Source of the DNA: Cinnamomum chago
Lineage: Eukaryota; Streptophyta; Magnoliopsida; Laurales; Lauraceae
Reading direction: 5' to 3'
DNA length: 64,000 nt
Assembly (NCBI GenBank): GCA_038049695.1
Contig: CP142455.1
Coordinates: 30,665,501-30,729,500 of the forward strand
Of this stretch, positions 1-12,970 are shown in pieces. Below the pieces are notes generated by a model. That model saw nothing but the letters and a program-made list of their open reading frames with translations, was not told where the DNA came from and did no database searches. The position numbers and the translations under genes were made by a program. Each line of letters starts with the position of its first letter. Position 1 is the first letter of the stretch.

Positions 1-1077
1 ACCCGGTTGGAAATCTCCCGAAAGACTACCAAACAATAGCAAATTTTTTTTTAAAGGGAAAAAAAACAAGGAAAAAGAAAAGACAAATAAAAGAAAACAA
101 GCAAACAGAAAAAAAAAACTGCTAAAACTACCCCCAAGGTCATACTCCACCCCCCAACTGAATGTAACAGTGTCCACAATGTTAAACAAACAATAAAAGA
201 TAAAGGACAAGAAGAGTAAAGGAGAAGGAGGGATATCACCTGGGTAGTGCTAAACAAAACGATGCATAGTAAAGAAAAGTCGGGTAGACCCCCCAACTTG
301 CACGAAAGAACCTGCAAAATGTTAGCACCAAAGACCCACCCCGCAGGAGGGTGTACAACTGAAAAAGGGAAAAACAACCTAAACTACCTCAACACAAGTG
401 CAAAAGAATTAAGCAAAAGAATAGTGAGGAAAACAAGTAAAAAGATTTTTTTTTTCCGGCGTCTGGACGCCCAGGTGGCATTATTTCCATCGAATTTTTC
501 AATCTAGAATTTAGCAGCCATCTCGCAGATCTTTCACTACACCTGCGTAGATCTCCTCGAGACGAGTCCATAGGTTCAAACGGATCTCAAATCGGACTCC
601 GAATCGTCAAGATATCGCGAAAACAATTTTCAACCGTTGATTGGTCAAATATGCCTTTGACCGTACCGCGCTGATGTCAGCAATGATGTCAGCGCCTTGC
701 TGCTGGGTTTCTGCGTGGACCGGGTCAACCTGACCCGAAACTGGTCTGGCCTATAACCAGGACTGAGGGATCACCAATTTATGTGGCGCTTGAGAGAGCA
801 TTAATTTCCATGTACCTCGGACTACCAAGTCAAAGTCTCCTTTTACAATGTCTTCCTCCCCAAGTTGTGTTCTGTTTCTGGTTCAGAAACAGAACGTGCA
901 TCCACTTCCCCACAGGTGTCTACTTCCTTCCTCGCTTTGGCCACGGGACGACAGAAACGGTGACCCTCTCCGGCAAAGGCGGCGGCACCGGCAAAGAATC
1001 CGGCGTTATTTTCCACCGCGAGGTGGGGCCCAGCCGTAAACAAAACAAACAAACGCTGCTGTTTGGATTTTTTTTTT

Positions 1078-1219
1078 CCCGGGGTCCAGACACCCAACTC
1101 CGGGCGTCCAGACGCCCGGAGGCAGAGAGCAGAGAGGTTTTTGAAACAAACCGGGCGTCCAGACGCCCCAAGGTAGAGAGCAACCTGACATAACACTTTT
1201 CCGGGCGTCCAGACGCCGG
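1078..1219. repeat. Cluster of CG-rich palindromes in Athila-like 3' region
   Basis: GGGCGTCCAGACGCCC or close variants occur at 1081-1095 (degenerate), 1100-1119 (arms of 9 bp), 1153-1168 and 1204-1217. The last three are spaced about 50 bp. A further copy in opposite reading (GGCGTCTGGACGCC) is at 458-471. Three of the five sit beside a long T tract. Each could form a hairpin with a 2-base centre. Function unknown. Confidence 0.85.
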
Positions 1220-1288
1220 ATTTTTTTTTTTATTTATTTATTTAGGAAAAGACTACAAATATAAAAAAAATAAAATCAAAGGAAATGA

Positions 1289-3806
1289 CTACAAGTAAAG
1301 AGCACTAAAAACATGACTCAACACTTCCTTTATGTCTACCTCCTCCAGGTTAGGAACTAAAAATCTCTGCATATCTCGAGAGAGTGTAAAATTAGCGATG
1401 CAAGGGGGACAAGATATGTAAATGGAGGAATCAATATCTTCCAACTCAGCAACTAAACAATCGAGTGCATTCTTGCGCAAGTCCAACCCATCCAAAATTT
1501 GAGCTTCCCGACCATCAGACAGATCAGGAGCAATGACAGACGGCAAAGTATCCTCAGGGTGAAAAGCGTTTTCTACAATCTCATCAACAACATTGACTGC
1601 AAAGCAGTCATCTTGATCTGAAGGTTGATGAGAGGCCCTAAAAGCATTCAGCCTCACTTTCATATTCCCGAAGGAAACATCCATAACTCCGGTTCGGCAA
1701 TTAATGTTCGCATTGGCCGTGGCCAAAAAGGGCCGTCCAAGAATGACAGTAGTGTGCTTCCGTGAGTTTTGCACTGGTTCAGTATCAAGGACGATGAAAT
1801 CGACAGGGAAAAAGAACTTGTCGACCTTAACCAGAACATCCTCAATTATTCCCCGGGGCACCCTGACAGATCTATCAGCAAGTTGCAAGGTAACCGGAGT
1901 GGGCTTTAAGTCCCCTAGCCCAATCTGCTCATACACCGAGTAAGGCAAGAGATTGACACTCGCTCCCAGATCCAGCAATGCATGATCTAAAACGTGACTC
2001 CCAATTGTGCAGGTAATGGTGGGAGTGCCAGGATCTTTCAGCTTGGGAGGAGTGTCATTATGGAGAATTGAGCTCACTTGCTCGGTAAGTAAAACCTTCT
2101 TTGGCACATGAGATTTAGATTTGCGCTTTTGAGTGCACAAATCTTTCAAAAATTTAGCATAAGAAGGGACCTGCTTGATAGCATCTAGCAAAGGCAGATT
2201 AATCTTTACTTGCTTAAACACCTCCAACATCTCATCCATGGTTGCTTTCTTTTTACTAAAGGGAGAGGGTGAGTCAAGACAAGTGGGAAAAGGGGCTTTA
2301 GGCACATATGGGGGTGCCTCATTTTCCTTAGAAATCATGTCAGCCCGAGAGCTCTTGGGATTGGCTGTGGTCTCTCTCACATCTTTCTTAGGCTCCTCGG
2401 GCCTAGTCTCAACCTCACGCCCATTCCGTAATGTGACAACCATTTTCGCTTGCTCATGATAGGTATCAGTATGTTGCGAGCCACTACCCACATCAAAAGA
2501 ATTCTTAGGATTAACCGTGGGTTGGCTAGGCAAGCGTCCCTCCTCTCTTTTGTTAAGAGCATTAGCTATTTGCCCGATCTGGACCTCTAGCTTAGCTATG
2601 GATTGAGAATGGGAATGGACCAGCTGAGTGGTTGCTTTGAGCTCTTTGAGCTCTTGCAGCACTGTCTCCTCAAATGATGGAGTTCTTTGAGGTGGTTGAG
2701 GGTTGGGTTGCGGGTAGGATTGTTGGGAACGATAGGCCGCAGGATTGTATTGAAAATTTGGCCCATTTCCCGGTTGAGAGAATGAAGTGCCTTGACCGGG
2801 CGACTTCCATGAAAAGTTGGGGTGATTGCGCCATCCCGGGTTAAAAGTATTCGAAAATGCATCATTACCCGGTTTGGAGAACCCCTGTGCAGCATTCACT
2901 TGCTCTTGCACAAACTCAGGAAATTGGGGTGCTGCCGGACAATTGCTCACAAAATGAGCGGGACTATTGCATAAAGCACAAGCATCTTGATGAGCAGGGG
3001 GCTGGGGAGATGAAGATTGGAAAGATTGTCCCCCAGAAATCAGCTGATCTAACTTTTGGGTCAAGGCAGCCACTTGGGTTGTGAGCTCATTAGAGGGCTG
3101 AATTTCAAATACCCCCTTAGGTTTCTGCAAAATCGAGGCTGCTGGCCTCTCTAATCTAGCAGTGGAGGCATGGTGCTGAAATGTCTCACTCATATTCTCA
3201 AAAAGTTCCCATGCCTCATCCTCATTTTTCAGCATAATTGATCCCCCACTGGCGGTTACTACCATGTTTCGCCATTCGGGTGATAGCCCATCATAAAAGA
3301 ATTGTTTGGTGATGAGGACACTTTCTAAGGAGATCCTTAAATCTATCCCACGCCTCATGAAATTGTTCACTGTCAGTTTGGGCGAAGGATGTGATGGATC
3401 TCCTATACTGATTTGTTTTGCCCACAGAGAAATATTTTTCCAAGAATTTTTGTTGGAGTTGGGCCCAAGAATTGATAGAATTTGGAGGTAAAGTACTCAG
3501 CCACTACTTGGCTTTGTCCTTTAATGAAAACGGAAAGAGAAATAATTTTAGGGCCTCACTACTGAAATTGTTTATTCGCACTGTGGAGCAAATAACCAAA
3601 AACTCATCAATGTGGTTGTACGGGTCCTCATTGTTCAAGCCATAAAAAGAAGGGATCAGATTGATTGTGCTGGGCTTGATTTCATATTGAGCTGCCTGTA
3701 CTACAGGCAGCTGAATACACGATGGTGACGCGTATTCTGAAGGAGTATAGTGCTCCTTCAAGGGTCGGAGAGGTGGAGCCTCATCTTCTTTTCTTTCCTC
3801 AGCCAT
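1289..3806 (-). pseudogene. gag-protease of Athila-like element, broken
   Basis: The ATG at 3806 opens a gag reading frame beginning MAEERKEDEAPP. It includes the gag motif PSFYGLNNEDPYNHIDEF, a stop at about 3504-3506, and a frame change near 3300-3320. A CX2CX4HX4C zinc knuckle (CALCNSPAHFVSNC) lies near 2940-2990. The protease core follows with DLGASVNLLP and later VILGRPFLATA; DLGAS in place of DSGAS is usual for this lineage. The frame ends at 1289 about 110 residues after the protease motifs, where RT would normally begin. Gag forms the particle and protease processes it; with one stop and one frameshift this copy should not make full-length protein. Confidence 0.8.
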
Positions 3807-4194
3807 TAGTGGATTTGTGTGTGAGACAGCAAAACGGTGTTTAGATGATCTAATTTTCCTAAGGGCTCGCTCTAAATTTTGGTCTAAAGAAACAAAATTT
3901 GGATGACAAGAGCGACGCCCAAGCATGCACACACAAAAATTTACTGCAATTATATGAAAAGAATCAGAAAGTCTAGGCTTACAGTGCCCGTGGGAGGAGA
4001 GGAAAGATTTCTTTGAGCAAAGCTTTGTGAACTCTCGTAGATCCCTGCACAAATTCTAAGATTCTGTGTTAAAATCAAAGCCCTGCAGTAAGGATAATAA
4101 ACAATGTGAATAAAGCTAAAAAAGCAAAATAAAAATAAATTAAATAAACTAAACTAAAATCAGAATTAAAAGAAACAAACAACCGTGCTAATTG

Positions 4195-4212
4195 TCCCCG
4201 GCAACGGCCCCA
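4195..4212 (-). promoter_or_regulatory. Primer binding site, tRNA-Asp type
   Basis: The minus strand reads TGGGGCCGTTGCCGGGGA. Plant tRNA-Asp ends TCCCCGGCAACGGCGCCA, so the site is complementary with one mismatch. tRNA-Asp priming is typical of Athila-type elements, which supports the lineage call. Confidence 0.8.
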
Positions 4213-4218
4213 AAATTA

Positions 4219-5574
4219 TGACCAATCCTAGAATAGGGTTGCAATTATAAATTATTCTCCGCTATTATCTCCGCTTGTAAAAGCAGAGATGTTAACCGAG
4301 TATCGTATCCACTGGGACAAAAAGGCTAAGTTGTGCTGTTTCCTAAATTCCTAAACTAATTCTATTGGAAAATAAAGTTCTGATTATTAAACTAATCCTA
4401 TTAGAAAACGAAGTAATGGGCTGATTGGTTTGCAAATTCTAAATTAACAAATAGAAAGACAAGTTTGATTCAATCAGAGAAAAGTCTTAGGGTATGAATC
4501 CACCATAGCCTGTGCAATGGCGAATATAGGTCTAGGGTTTCACTGTCAATGCTTTCCAGACTCGTTCTGGTTACAAACCTTCACAGAGTCACCAAAAAAG
4601 GGTAGTGGATGCAAATCAGGGCATAACCTATCTCTATGGCATAGATTATCCTAGATCTAACAACCACATTCATTCAAGCATCATGTTATATGACTTGGTA
4701 TTCTAAACTACAAGAATAAAACACCAAAAAGAGATATTGCATTAATAAACGAATCCAATCAATGGATTAAATCAATGTCATATAATCAAAGCATTGAAAG
4801 TAAATCCCTAGAACCTATACATCACCATAAACACAAAACTAGGGCTTCATCACAACCCTAAGATAAGGAGTTAGTTACGCATGGAAGACGATTGACGAAG
4901 AATCTCTGATGAAATCGCCATGGCTACGCTTCCAAAAGCTCTAAAACCTTCTTCAGACCTTCTCCCAAGATGTCAATCTCTCAAAAACGAGTTTGGGCTC
5001 TTACTTATAAGTTTTGGGGTGAAAAAGTCTTCAATTCGTGTAGGAGTCGGATTCTCATTCGGGTCCGGGCCCACTGGTCATCACAGCAAACTTCGCAAGG
5101 TCATATCTCCCTCGATATAGCTCTAATTTATACAATCTTGGACTCCACGGATATCTACTCGAAAAGAGCTTTCCAACGGTACGTAGATTTCATGAATCCG
5201 ACACTCGAGTTGAAAGTTATGACCATTTCAAGTTGCTGCCTCTGAAAATTCCGAGAATCATGATACAATTAGAAGACCTTCCATGTTGGCATGCTATGGG
5301 GTGAGTGGGACCCATGTTGGATGTCCAAGGCATGTTTGGACTCTTGCTTTGCTTCCTTATTTGAGTCTCTTCCCATATTTGGCAGCTTTCTTACTTGCAA
5401 CTCCTTCTTTATCATGCTTTGTGAGATTTCTTTCATTTTAGCTTTGAATTTCTCTCATTGCCTTTGTAATACCTACAAACAATAAAATAACATAATTAAG
5501 CTAATTAATCTCTATCGACGGTATAACCAAGTCCTCATTAAGGGGCCTAAAATGTATCTTTTAGGCTCTCATCA
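4219..5574 (-). repeat. 5' LTR of the Athila-like element
   Basis: On the minus strand the LTR begins TGATGAGAGCC or TGAGAGCC (the outer edge is uncertain by 3 bases) and ends GGTCA, six bases before the primer binding site. Length is about 1.35 kb. It is placed by the TG...CA ends and the adjacent primer site; no second copy is in the window for comparison. Confidence 0.65.
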
Positions 5575-7698
5575 GCACCAAATGTGAAAAATTATATGGC
5601 CAAAACATGCTAAATTCTAACTAAATGCTTAAAGATTTTCTCTTGAACAACTTGGATTTTTGTGGATGAAAATCGTTAGGAGTATAGAAAACAAAACAAA
5701 TTTCATTCCAGTTGCTTAATAAAAAAAATTTCTGACAATATCATGCTTTATGTTGAGAACTTAAAATTTTGTTGAGAATGGTATTTGTCTCAAGTTGTTT
5801 GCAAGTAACTTGCCAACTCTGTAGCATGGCTTGTAAATAGACACAGCTGCATATAGATGTAAATTGAAAAAAGGCTGAAGAGTGTACGTATACTATCTTC
5901 CAATCTGGAAAAGTGGGTTGCAGCAAACTAATCAGTTTCCTTCGTGGTGGGTCTAAAACTTCCTATTCCTTGCTCAGGTGGATGGGTTCAGTTTTGCTTT
6001 CCCCACCCCTAATTGCCCTTCTTGTCACCTGGGTCTTCCTTAATTTGTGTTAGTCTGGATTTTTTTTATCATTCTGCAGCGCTAACGCGGATCGTCCTCG
6101 ACTTTCTTGCAGCGCTATCTCCACAGATTCAATGTTTTGGTTCTCAATAGAGGGCACACAGGAACAAAGGCAAGCTTAATGCAAATCAGTGGGTGATGTC
6201 TGTAGGTGGTGAGCCCATCAGAGACAGGAAGCTTGATCAGATAGGAAACGCCAACAACTTCATCATTATTATAGTGTTTTCAAGTGGTTGGATTTAAAAT
6301 AAAAATAATAATAAATAATAAGTGAAATAGTTTCAATGGTCATGTGTTTGACTTGTTTTTAGTGCCTGTTTTGTTTGATTTCATACCATGCATATCAAAG
6401 TTGAGTTTCCAAAAAATGAGCACCAAATAATCTTTTCTTTCATAAAAATAGAATCAAGGGATGCTGAGAGAAGAATACACAGCCATCACCCTAGTCCTTA
6501 TATCATTCACTCATCACCTCTTTAATATTCCTTTGATTGAGTTCATTTCAAATCGAACTTCTCAGTGTTCAATTCCTATATATGTTATGCAAAGAAAAGG
6601 GCCCTTAGAGTGTTTCGAATGTAAATTGAAATGAAAATAAAACTCAATACTTTTTTTAGTTTCCCTAAACCACTAAACCTATGAAGAATTGGGTATTGTT
6701 TTTACGTATCGGGGAAATATTGCAAGACTTAATTTTTTATTAAGGTGGCCTCACACAAGTGCATATGGGCTCCACTTGATTCATAACGTTAATATTATAC
6801 TATTTTGGATTTCCTTGTTTGAGAAAATTTGAATATAAGTTGAGTTCATTCTCAATCTAAAGCAAGTTTTGGTAACCTTGACGGATCACAGGACATTAAT
6901 GTTTAATTATAAATATGAACAGCTGGGCCCTTCTACCATTCTCAACTAAGCAAATAAGAAGCCACTATACCTGGTACAAGGGGCGGTGCCTTGAAGAAAA
7001 TTATTATAAAAGATTATACCACCCCAAATCTTGCTTGCTGCAACTACAAAAAAAAAAAAATAGTATAAGAAAACCCAATTTAATTATATACTATAGGTAT
7101 AAAAAAACAGAAATCTAAAAACCCTATTTGAAGGGGGCAAAGGAACCTGCAATTTTTAAAACAACATGGTTGTATATTGGTCAGGTAGCACACAAGGAGG
7201 GGACTAGATCCACAAAATGAAACAGGTGCATCCTAGTTTAAACTGATGGGTCGGGCCACGTCTCGTATTTGAGACATATCAAACCTGGACACCATAGTGG
7301 GGCACAAACTTAGAAAATAATTTTATTTTTAATTTGAAAAAGGTTATAACTACAGTTTTAAATATCAGTTAATTGCCTCTGATCAAAGATACAAACATAG
7401 ATCCATGATTTTTTTTTTTTAAGTTTATTTTGAAAGGTAAAGTAGTGTGCTTGCACCTTCAACCAGGGTTTTGATGATGAACAATTACAGGGGCATGACA
7501 GTGCAACAACTACATCTCAGAAAAATGTACATTTAGATTTTTATTTTTTTGTGTGTAAAAGTTGCTGCAAAGTTTGCTTGTCAAATATGCTTTCTAGGAT
7601 TTTACAGTCCCATGAGAAGTCAACCTTGTAGTTTTTCAGTGGAATTGTGCATTGTTCCTCTCTCCAGTGTCACACCAAACAAAAATTGCAGGTCCCAC
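5575..7698. other. No gene seen; AT-rich spacer
   Basis: Short reading frames only, with no family recognised. It contains poly-A and poly-T runs (7049-7060, 7409-7420) and one half of a dispersed repeat at 6893-7005. Confidence 0.6.
6893..7005. repeat. Dispersed repeat shared with 46535-46645
   Basis: About 100 bases match 46535-46645 by eye, including AGCAAATAAGAAGCCA and GGGGCGGTGCCT. The second copy lies just after a LINE relic, so this may be part of an unrecognised transposon tail. Confidence 0.6.
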
Positions 7699-9263
7699 CA
7701 CTACAAGGAAAAATGCTTTTAATTCCGCCGCTAGGTCGCTAAAAGTAATTGTGGCGGAAAGTTGTCCGCCACCGTGTCCGTTGCTAAAGCACAGTGTCGC
7801 TGATGCCTTTAGCAACGGGTTTAAAAAAGTGTCACTAACCAATAGCAGCGAATATTTAAATCCGCCGCGAAAAACTCTTTTTATAAAAATAAAATGAAAA
7901 CGCTGCGTAGGGCTCGTCAAAATTCTACTGGTGATTGGACCACTACTGCATTTCTATTGTTTCATTTGCTTCATGTTTACTGATGATGTCTCTATCTCAT
8001 AAGTTCAGTGGTTTGAACATTTGGGGTGGGGTCGTGTGAATGTATAGTGTGCCTTTCTGCCTACAGCCAAAGGTGTGAAATTAAGGATGTAAATCAGGTG
8101 GGTCCATGGTGGATAGGTCCAGACAAAAAGATCAGGATGGGGCCATGGTGGACTCGAACTTGTGTCCTATACCATTGGGTCCATAAATGTGGGCCAGATT
8201 CGACCCACTTGTCAACTGTGGGGGCAAAAAAAAAAAGACAAAAGGAAAAAGTGCACATACCCATTTTTGCTGGCAGGAGATAGGGTCCTTTGGATCTTTG
8301 AATCAGTGGGACCCCATTGCCTTCCGTAGTTTTTGCCCTTTTGTTTTAGGCTGGAACCATTCTCAGTTACAAAAATGACTTGGTTTCTCTTAGCTTTTTG
8401 ATGAATGGATTGTGAAACTGATACTTGAACCTGAACTCGATCGGTTACCGGTCTTGAAAACTGAAGGAAATGTAAACAGAGATTATTCTTCAACTCAGTA
8501 TCCCAAGTTATATTTCTAGCAGGGGATGTGCCCGGACGAAAGATTGCTTCCAAGTTTGATCAATCTGATGCTGCTGGAGTTTGTTTACAACTTTTTTTTC
8601 ATATCAGAAGAGATAAATTCAAGCAGGTGTTCCTCTCTGTTCACTCCAAGTCCTCCATTTTTTACAACAATCCAAACAGTCACCAATTCTCAATCAAAAT
8701 CGGAAAATAAAAGAAAATGCAAAAAAAATCATAAAATAAACAAATTAAAAAAGCTAGTAATCTGGAACAGTATACCTTTGCAATTGGTTGAGGTCGAGAC
8801 TATCATTTGAATGAATACTCAAACTTCAGTTAGCTTTCTTATTCAGTGTATATGGTGTGTGGCTGTTGTCTCTGTAAGATTCTTTGATATAGACTATTAT
8901 CTAATGAATAAGGGATTGATCCTTAGGCATATCTGAGAAAGGACGATCTTCTTTCAAATCATTTGGAATAGGGAAAAGTTTTGGCAAAATTTCAGAATTT
9001 TAAGGGGCGTTTGATGGAGAGAAGCTCATTAATTTTAAGGGGAGTTTGATGGGGATCCCTATTGCTACATCTGCAGGCTTAAAGGGGCAAGTATGGACCA
9101 TAGCTTTAAAATTTTGTTTTGATTCAAGAGGGAAATTCAACTAAATCTAATGCATCACTTAGCCATGCAAGTAGATCTTTTTGGCTGATCTGAACTAGTA
9201 CCGTTTCAAACCTGACCAAGTACTTGAGGTGTGGTTAGATCAAACAGCCTTTATGCTCTTGAG

Positions 9264-10177
9264 CAGTGATGGACCCAGGATTTTTATTTGAGTGGGGCAA
9301 AGTTTTTGTTCCACTTTGCTAGACTTTTTTCACATTAACAATACCAGAAGAGAAAATGTATTTTATTTAACTAGGCAGAAACTTTTTTCCATGCTCAGAT
9401 CTTCTATCCAATTCAAGTATCTTCCCAATACCCAATTGAAGTGTCTTCCTACTACCCAATTCATCATCATTAAAACAGTCTAACATAACATTTCCTTTAT
9501 TCATGGGTGTTTGGATGCCCTGAAATGGTGATTTGGGTGAGCACCTGATTACCCAATTTGGATTTCCAAAGAGTTCTATTTGGATTTAAAAAAATTTAGT
9601 TGCCTGCAATTATCTTAACTGTAAAAATAATTCCCTGGTTGTAGGTTCATAGCAAAGAAGAAAAATTACCAGTTAAATGTAACTCAAGTTATCCAAACAT
9701 ATGAGCCTTAATGTCTGATTTATGTATGAGTTGAGGATTAAAGTGTGCCCGATTTGGTCATCTTCGAACCTATAGATATTCTCTGATTTGGTGATTTAGG
9801 GCTTAATGTTTGAATTAGGATTTGGCGATTGAAATTATGATTTGGAGATTAAGGATTCAAATTTAACTATAAAGTTATTAGAATTATACTAGATCTAAGG
9901 AGGGAGGCAGATTGCTTTATTTAGAGTTATTTGGTGAGATAAAGAGACTAACCATGAGAGGACCGGTGACAAGGCGTGAAAAGGATCTAGTACTCTTCGC
10001 GGGAAGATGTCAAAAAAGAAGAGAGGCATTTTCAATAAGGTTTTGTGATGTGGGGCGACAACAAGGTTTTGATGTGGGGCAATTGTTTATTACATACATA
10101 TGGGACACATTGAAGCCCATTCAAATCTATAGCATTTTTAAAATTGACCTGGGGCGGTATATGTAGGTCCTCCTATG
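9264..10177. mobile_element. hAT-like non-autonomous element
   Basis: The left end reads CAGTGATGGACCCAGG and the right end, inverted, CATAGGAGGACCTACA. The flanks are CTCTTGAG (9256-9263) and CTCATGAG (10178-10185), an 8-bp target duplication with one mismatch, as made by hAT transposases. It is 914 bp long with no coding region recognised, and is nested in the larger CACTA segment. Confidence 0.7.
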
Positions 10178-10185
10178 CTCATGAG

Positions 10186-12369
10186 ATAAAGTTCCCTGCC
10201 ACTTGTGCTACATAACTTTCATTCATAAGAAATATATAAGCTAATTATATATAGGGCAAGATCTGGTGGCTGTAACCAAAACTTGAATCCGACTCAGGTT
10301 GAAGTCTAACAACCCATATATACCAGCCCTGCACCAATAGATACACTACCAAACCGCCCCATAGGAGCAGGTCACGTGGAGTCCCATTTTAACTCGGCAC
10401 ATTGCCATCCCTATTGGGCCCAATTGTGCTTCAACCTTCCATCATGTAACTTTTAAACCACAAACAAACAATTTCAGCCAGGCAAAAACCTAAGTTTAGA
10501 TCACATGTAAATCTAATTTACCTGTAATCGGTATACCAATCTATTCTCCATTCACCAAATCCAACTTCAGAAACTTCAAGAATTTGGGCAGGAATAATAG
10601 TACTAGAATGCACAAGTTTGGAAAAGCCTTTGTTCAGCTTTCCAAGAGATCAATTAGAATTAAAAAAAAAAGAAAAAAAAGAAAACAATGTAAATCCTTC
10701 AGCTTTAAGCTTTTACATTGTAGCTTTTGAGTGAAAGTGTACCAACAACAATAACCTCAAATATAGCTTTGATGACGACAATGATGATGAATGTTGCTAA
10801 ACATATCTGGCCAACAATGGTCCAGCATCCATGCAATTCAGTTGTTCCATATCCCACATCACAATAGCTCAATCCTCCAATGCGGACACAAATATCAAGA
10901 CAACCAGTAACCTACACATCAGCAACTCAAGTTGTGAACACAACTAAGTTCTAGCAAAAATCTAACCCAAGTTCATCAAACTATGGCTAGGAACATCCAA
11001 TAAATGCAATTTATCATCTTATTTCTGCAGGCTGCCATCATTTCAGCAATCTATATCAAAGAAAGAATAAAATCAATGTATTGATTATAGAAGAAATAAG
11101 AATGCAGTATTATTCACAACTAAATTGCAAAATGCATCGAACAGTATGCAACTAAATGGACATTGGAGATATTGCAGTTCAATTATATCACCATAGCCGA
11201 TCCAGACATTACTAGCAGATTCATTGCTCAAGATCAGTGATCATGTCCACCAATTTGTTTCATTCAAGTTGTGTCGAAACCAAAGATAAGCCCGTGAACA
11301 TGCAATGCAAATTATCATGAATGACCTCCAACACATGACCAAAAAGAAACTACACCATTAACAACTCCATAGTCAATCACACACCAGCATCTCAAAAATT
11401 CACATAATTCAGCAAAAATAAGATTAAGCTGTTCTCATGATCACACCCATCATTCCAAATTCGAAAAGAAAACCAAAAATACCCATTCATTAGCTTCATG
11501 ATAAATAAGCTAAATAGAATCATAACAGCAAAGGGAATGATGGAGAAAAAAACAGATGATAAAAACATCAAATCAATCTAATGGTGTGTAAAATTCTAAT
11601 TGAAGTTTGAGCCAATTCCAATTAAGAGTGATCTTTGTGTAGCTAAATCAGATTTGTTAGTTTCCATCCTTATCAATTCATTTCTCCAACTCTAAAACTA
11701 GACTTAGTCCACAACTCTAAAATAGATGAATGAACACAAACAGAACACAAACAGAACACAAACACCTTCCACACATGCTAACACAGTGTGAGAGCCAAGA
11801 GAGTGGGGACATAACGCACCCTTGTGTATTTCTCCCTTTAGCAATCCCTATCCCTTCTCCTTCTCTCACCTTCCTCTCTTGCCTGTCTCGACTCCTGCAC
11901 AAACTGATGCGTAAAGCATTAGGAAAAAAAAAAGTAACGAGGCCAACATGTTGCATAACTAGAAAGTGCATATAAATGTCCTGGAGATTATTGATGCAAG
12001 TAGAATTTAGTGAGCACAAGTGATAGGTGGTCACCAATGAGAGAAACAGGACATAACCAGGTTCCACTTATAATCAATACTCACCAAAATATCAATGTTA
12101 CCAAGGCTCTACTAGAACATACTGAAGAAATTTTTTCCTCTCTTAGAGAATTAGAAAGAGTTTATTGAGTAGCAGTTCGCATAAATTCAAATAGTTACAA
12201 GAACACAGATCTGCACTTGATATTACAGACTAGTTCTTAGCCTATACTAAGTGTCGTTTTTTAATGTTTGGCCTGTGGATTGTTATTAAGGCCTAAACCT
12301 GGAAAAACATGACCTGCTATTCTACAAGCTATCAAAGAACACTATGGAAGCCCTAGAATTTTGAATTTT
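10186..12369. other. No gene seen; AT-rich interior of CACTA segment
   Basis: No coding family recognised. An 11-bp unit (ACAAACAGAAC) repeats about three times at 11734-11766. Confidence 0.5.
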
Positions 12370-12970
12370 TATTACTCACCTATTCTTCTTGAGTTTGCCT
12401 CACTTTCTCTGCTTCCTCAAAGGCCTCCTTCTCAGCCTGAAATTCAAAGAAAAATGAGTGCAATTTAGAATTTATAGCTGACCTGATTTTTTATGCAATA
12501 GACATGGAAAGCTTCATGCCTACCTCCTTTCTATTTTTATTTGAAACATTGTCTTCCTGATATAATTAAGATGGCCAACCAAAACAAAGAAAGGATTGTT
12601 TAGAATCAGTTCTTAGTACTATTAGGAATGTTGCTCATGTGGTTGATTACTAAGAATGTGCATAATGACTCATGACCAACATCCCATGCCATATATATCC
12701 GTGATACTTTGTCTTATATTATCTTTTGATGTTGTTTATTTACACATACCTTATCAATTACGAAAATCTGAAATAGTGTCAGAATCCACAAACTCAGTGT
12801 CATCAAATTCAGAATCATCTCCCTGGTCCTCTATCGTTGCTTGGGTGCCTATAAGTGTGCCAATAGTTGTCCCAGGAACATCTACCCTTAGTTCACTAAT
12901 ATTATCGGCATAAACACAAATGTATTCTAACTGTTGAGCATCATACAGCTGGCTTTCCAAGTATGACTCC
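12370..12970 (-). other. Possible spliced exons of an unidentified gene
   Basis: On the minus strand, 12383-12437 is a short open block (AEKEAFEEAEKVRQTQEE then stop) preceded by TTTGAATTTCAG and followed by GGTGAGTAA, a good acceptor and donor. Upstream, 12754-12960 is an acidic open frame (GDDSEFDDTEFVDSDTISD) followed by the donor-like AAG|GTATGTG at about 12750. Glutamate-rich coiled-coil composition is seen, but no family is recognised. The acidic block loosely recalls the N-terminal part of MULE transposases, which I cannot confirm. These could be exons of a gene carried by the CACTA element. Confidence 0.3.

Larger units (their letters stand above)
1..5574 (-). mobile_element. Athila-like Ty3/gypsy retrotransposon, gag-protease only, cut by window edge
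   Basis: Read on the minus strand this is LTR (4219-5574), primer binding site (4195-4212), leader, gag and retropepsin (3806-1289), then about 1.3 kb of non-coding sequence to the window edge. Position 1-460 has the T- and G-rich untranslated look common before the 3' LTR of Athila/Tat elements. No RT, RNase H or integrase is seen after the protease, where Athila elements carry them. I infer a non-autonomous derivative like the TR-GAG class. The missing domains could in principle lie beyond position 1, but UTR-like sequence follows the stop directly. The 3' LTR is outside the window. Confidence 0.75.

Noticed and set aside
51-377. Hydrophobic minus-strand frame of 108 codons
   Set aside because: Phe/Leu/Ser-rich translation of the T-rich 3' untranslated region of the Athila-like element, with no gene features.
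783-1196. Overlapping frames on both strands
   Set aside because: They arise from the palindrome cluster and neighbouring UTR; several frames are open at once without family similarity.
1078-1219. CRISPR-like spaced repeats
   Set aside because: Plant nuclear DNA, few copies, palindromic units inside a retrotransposon; not a CRISPR array.
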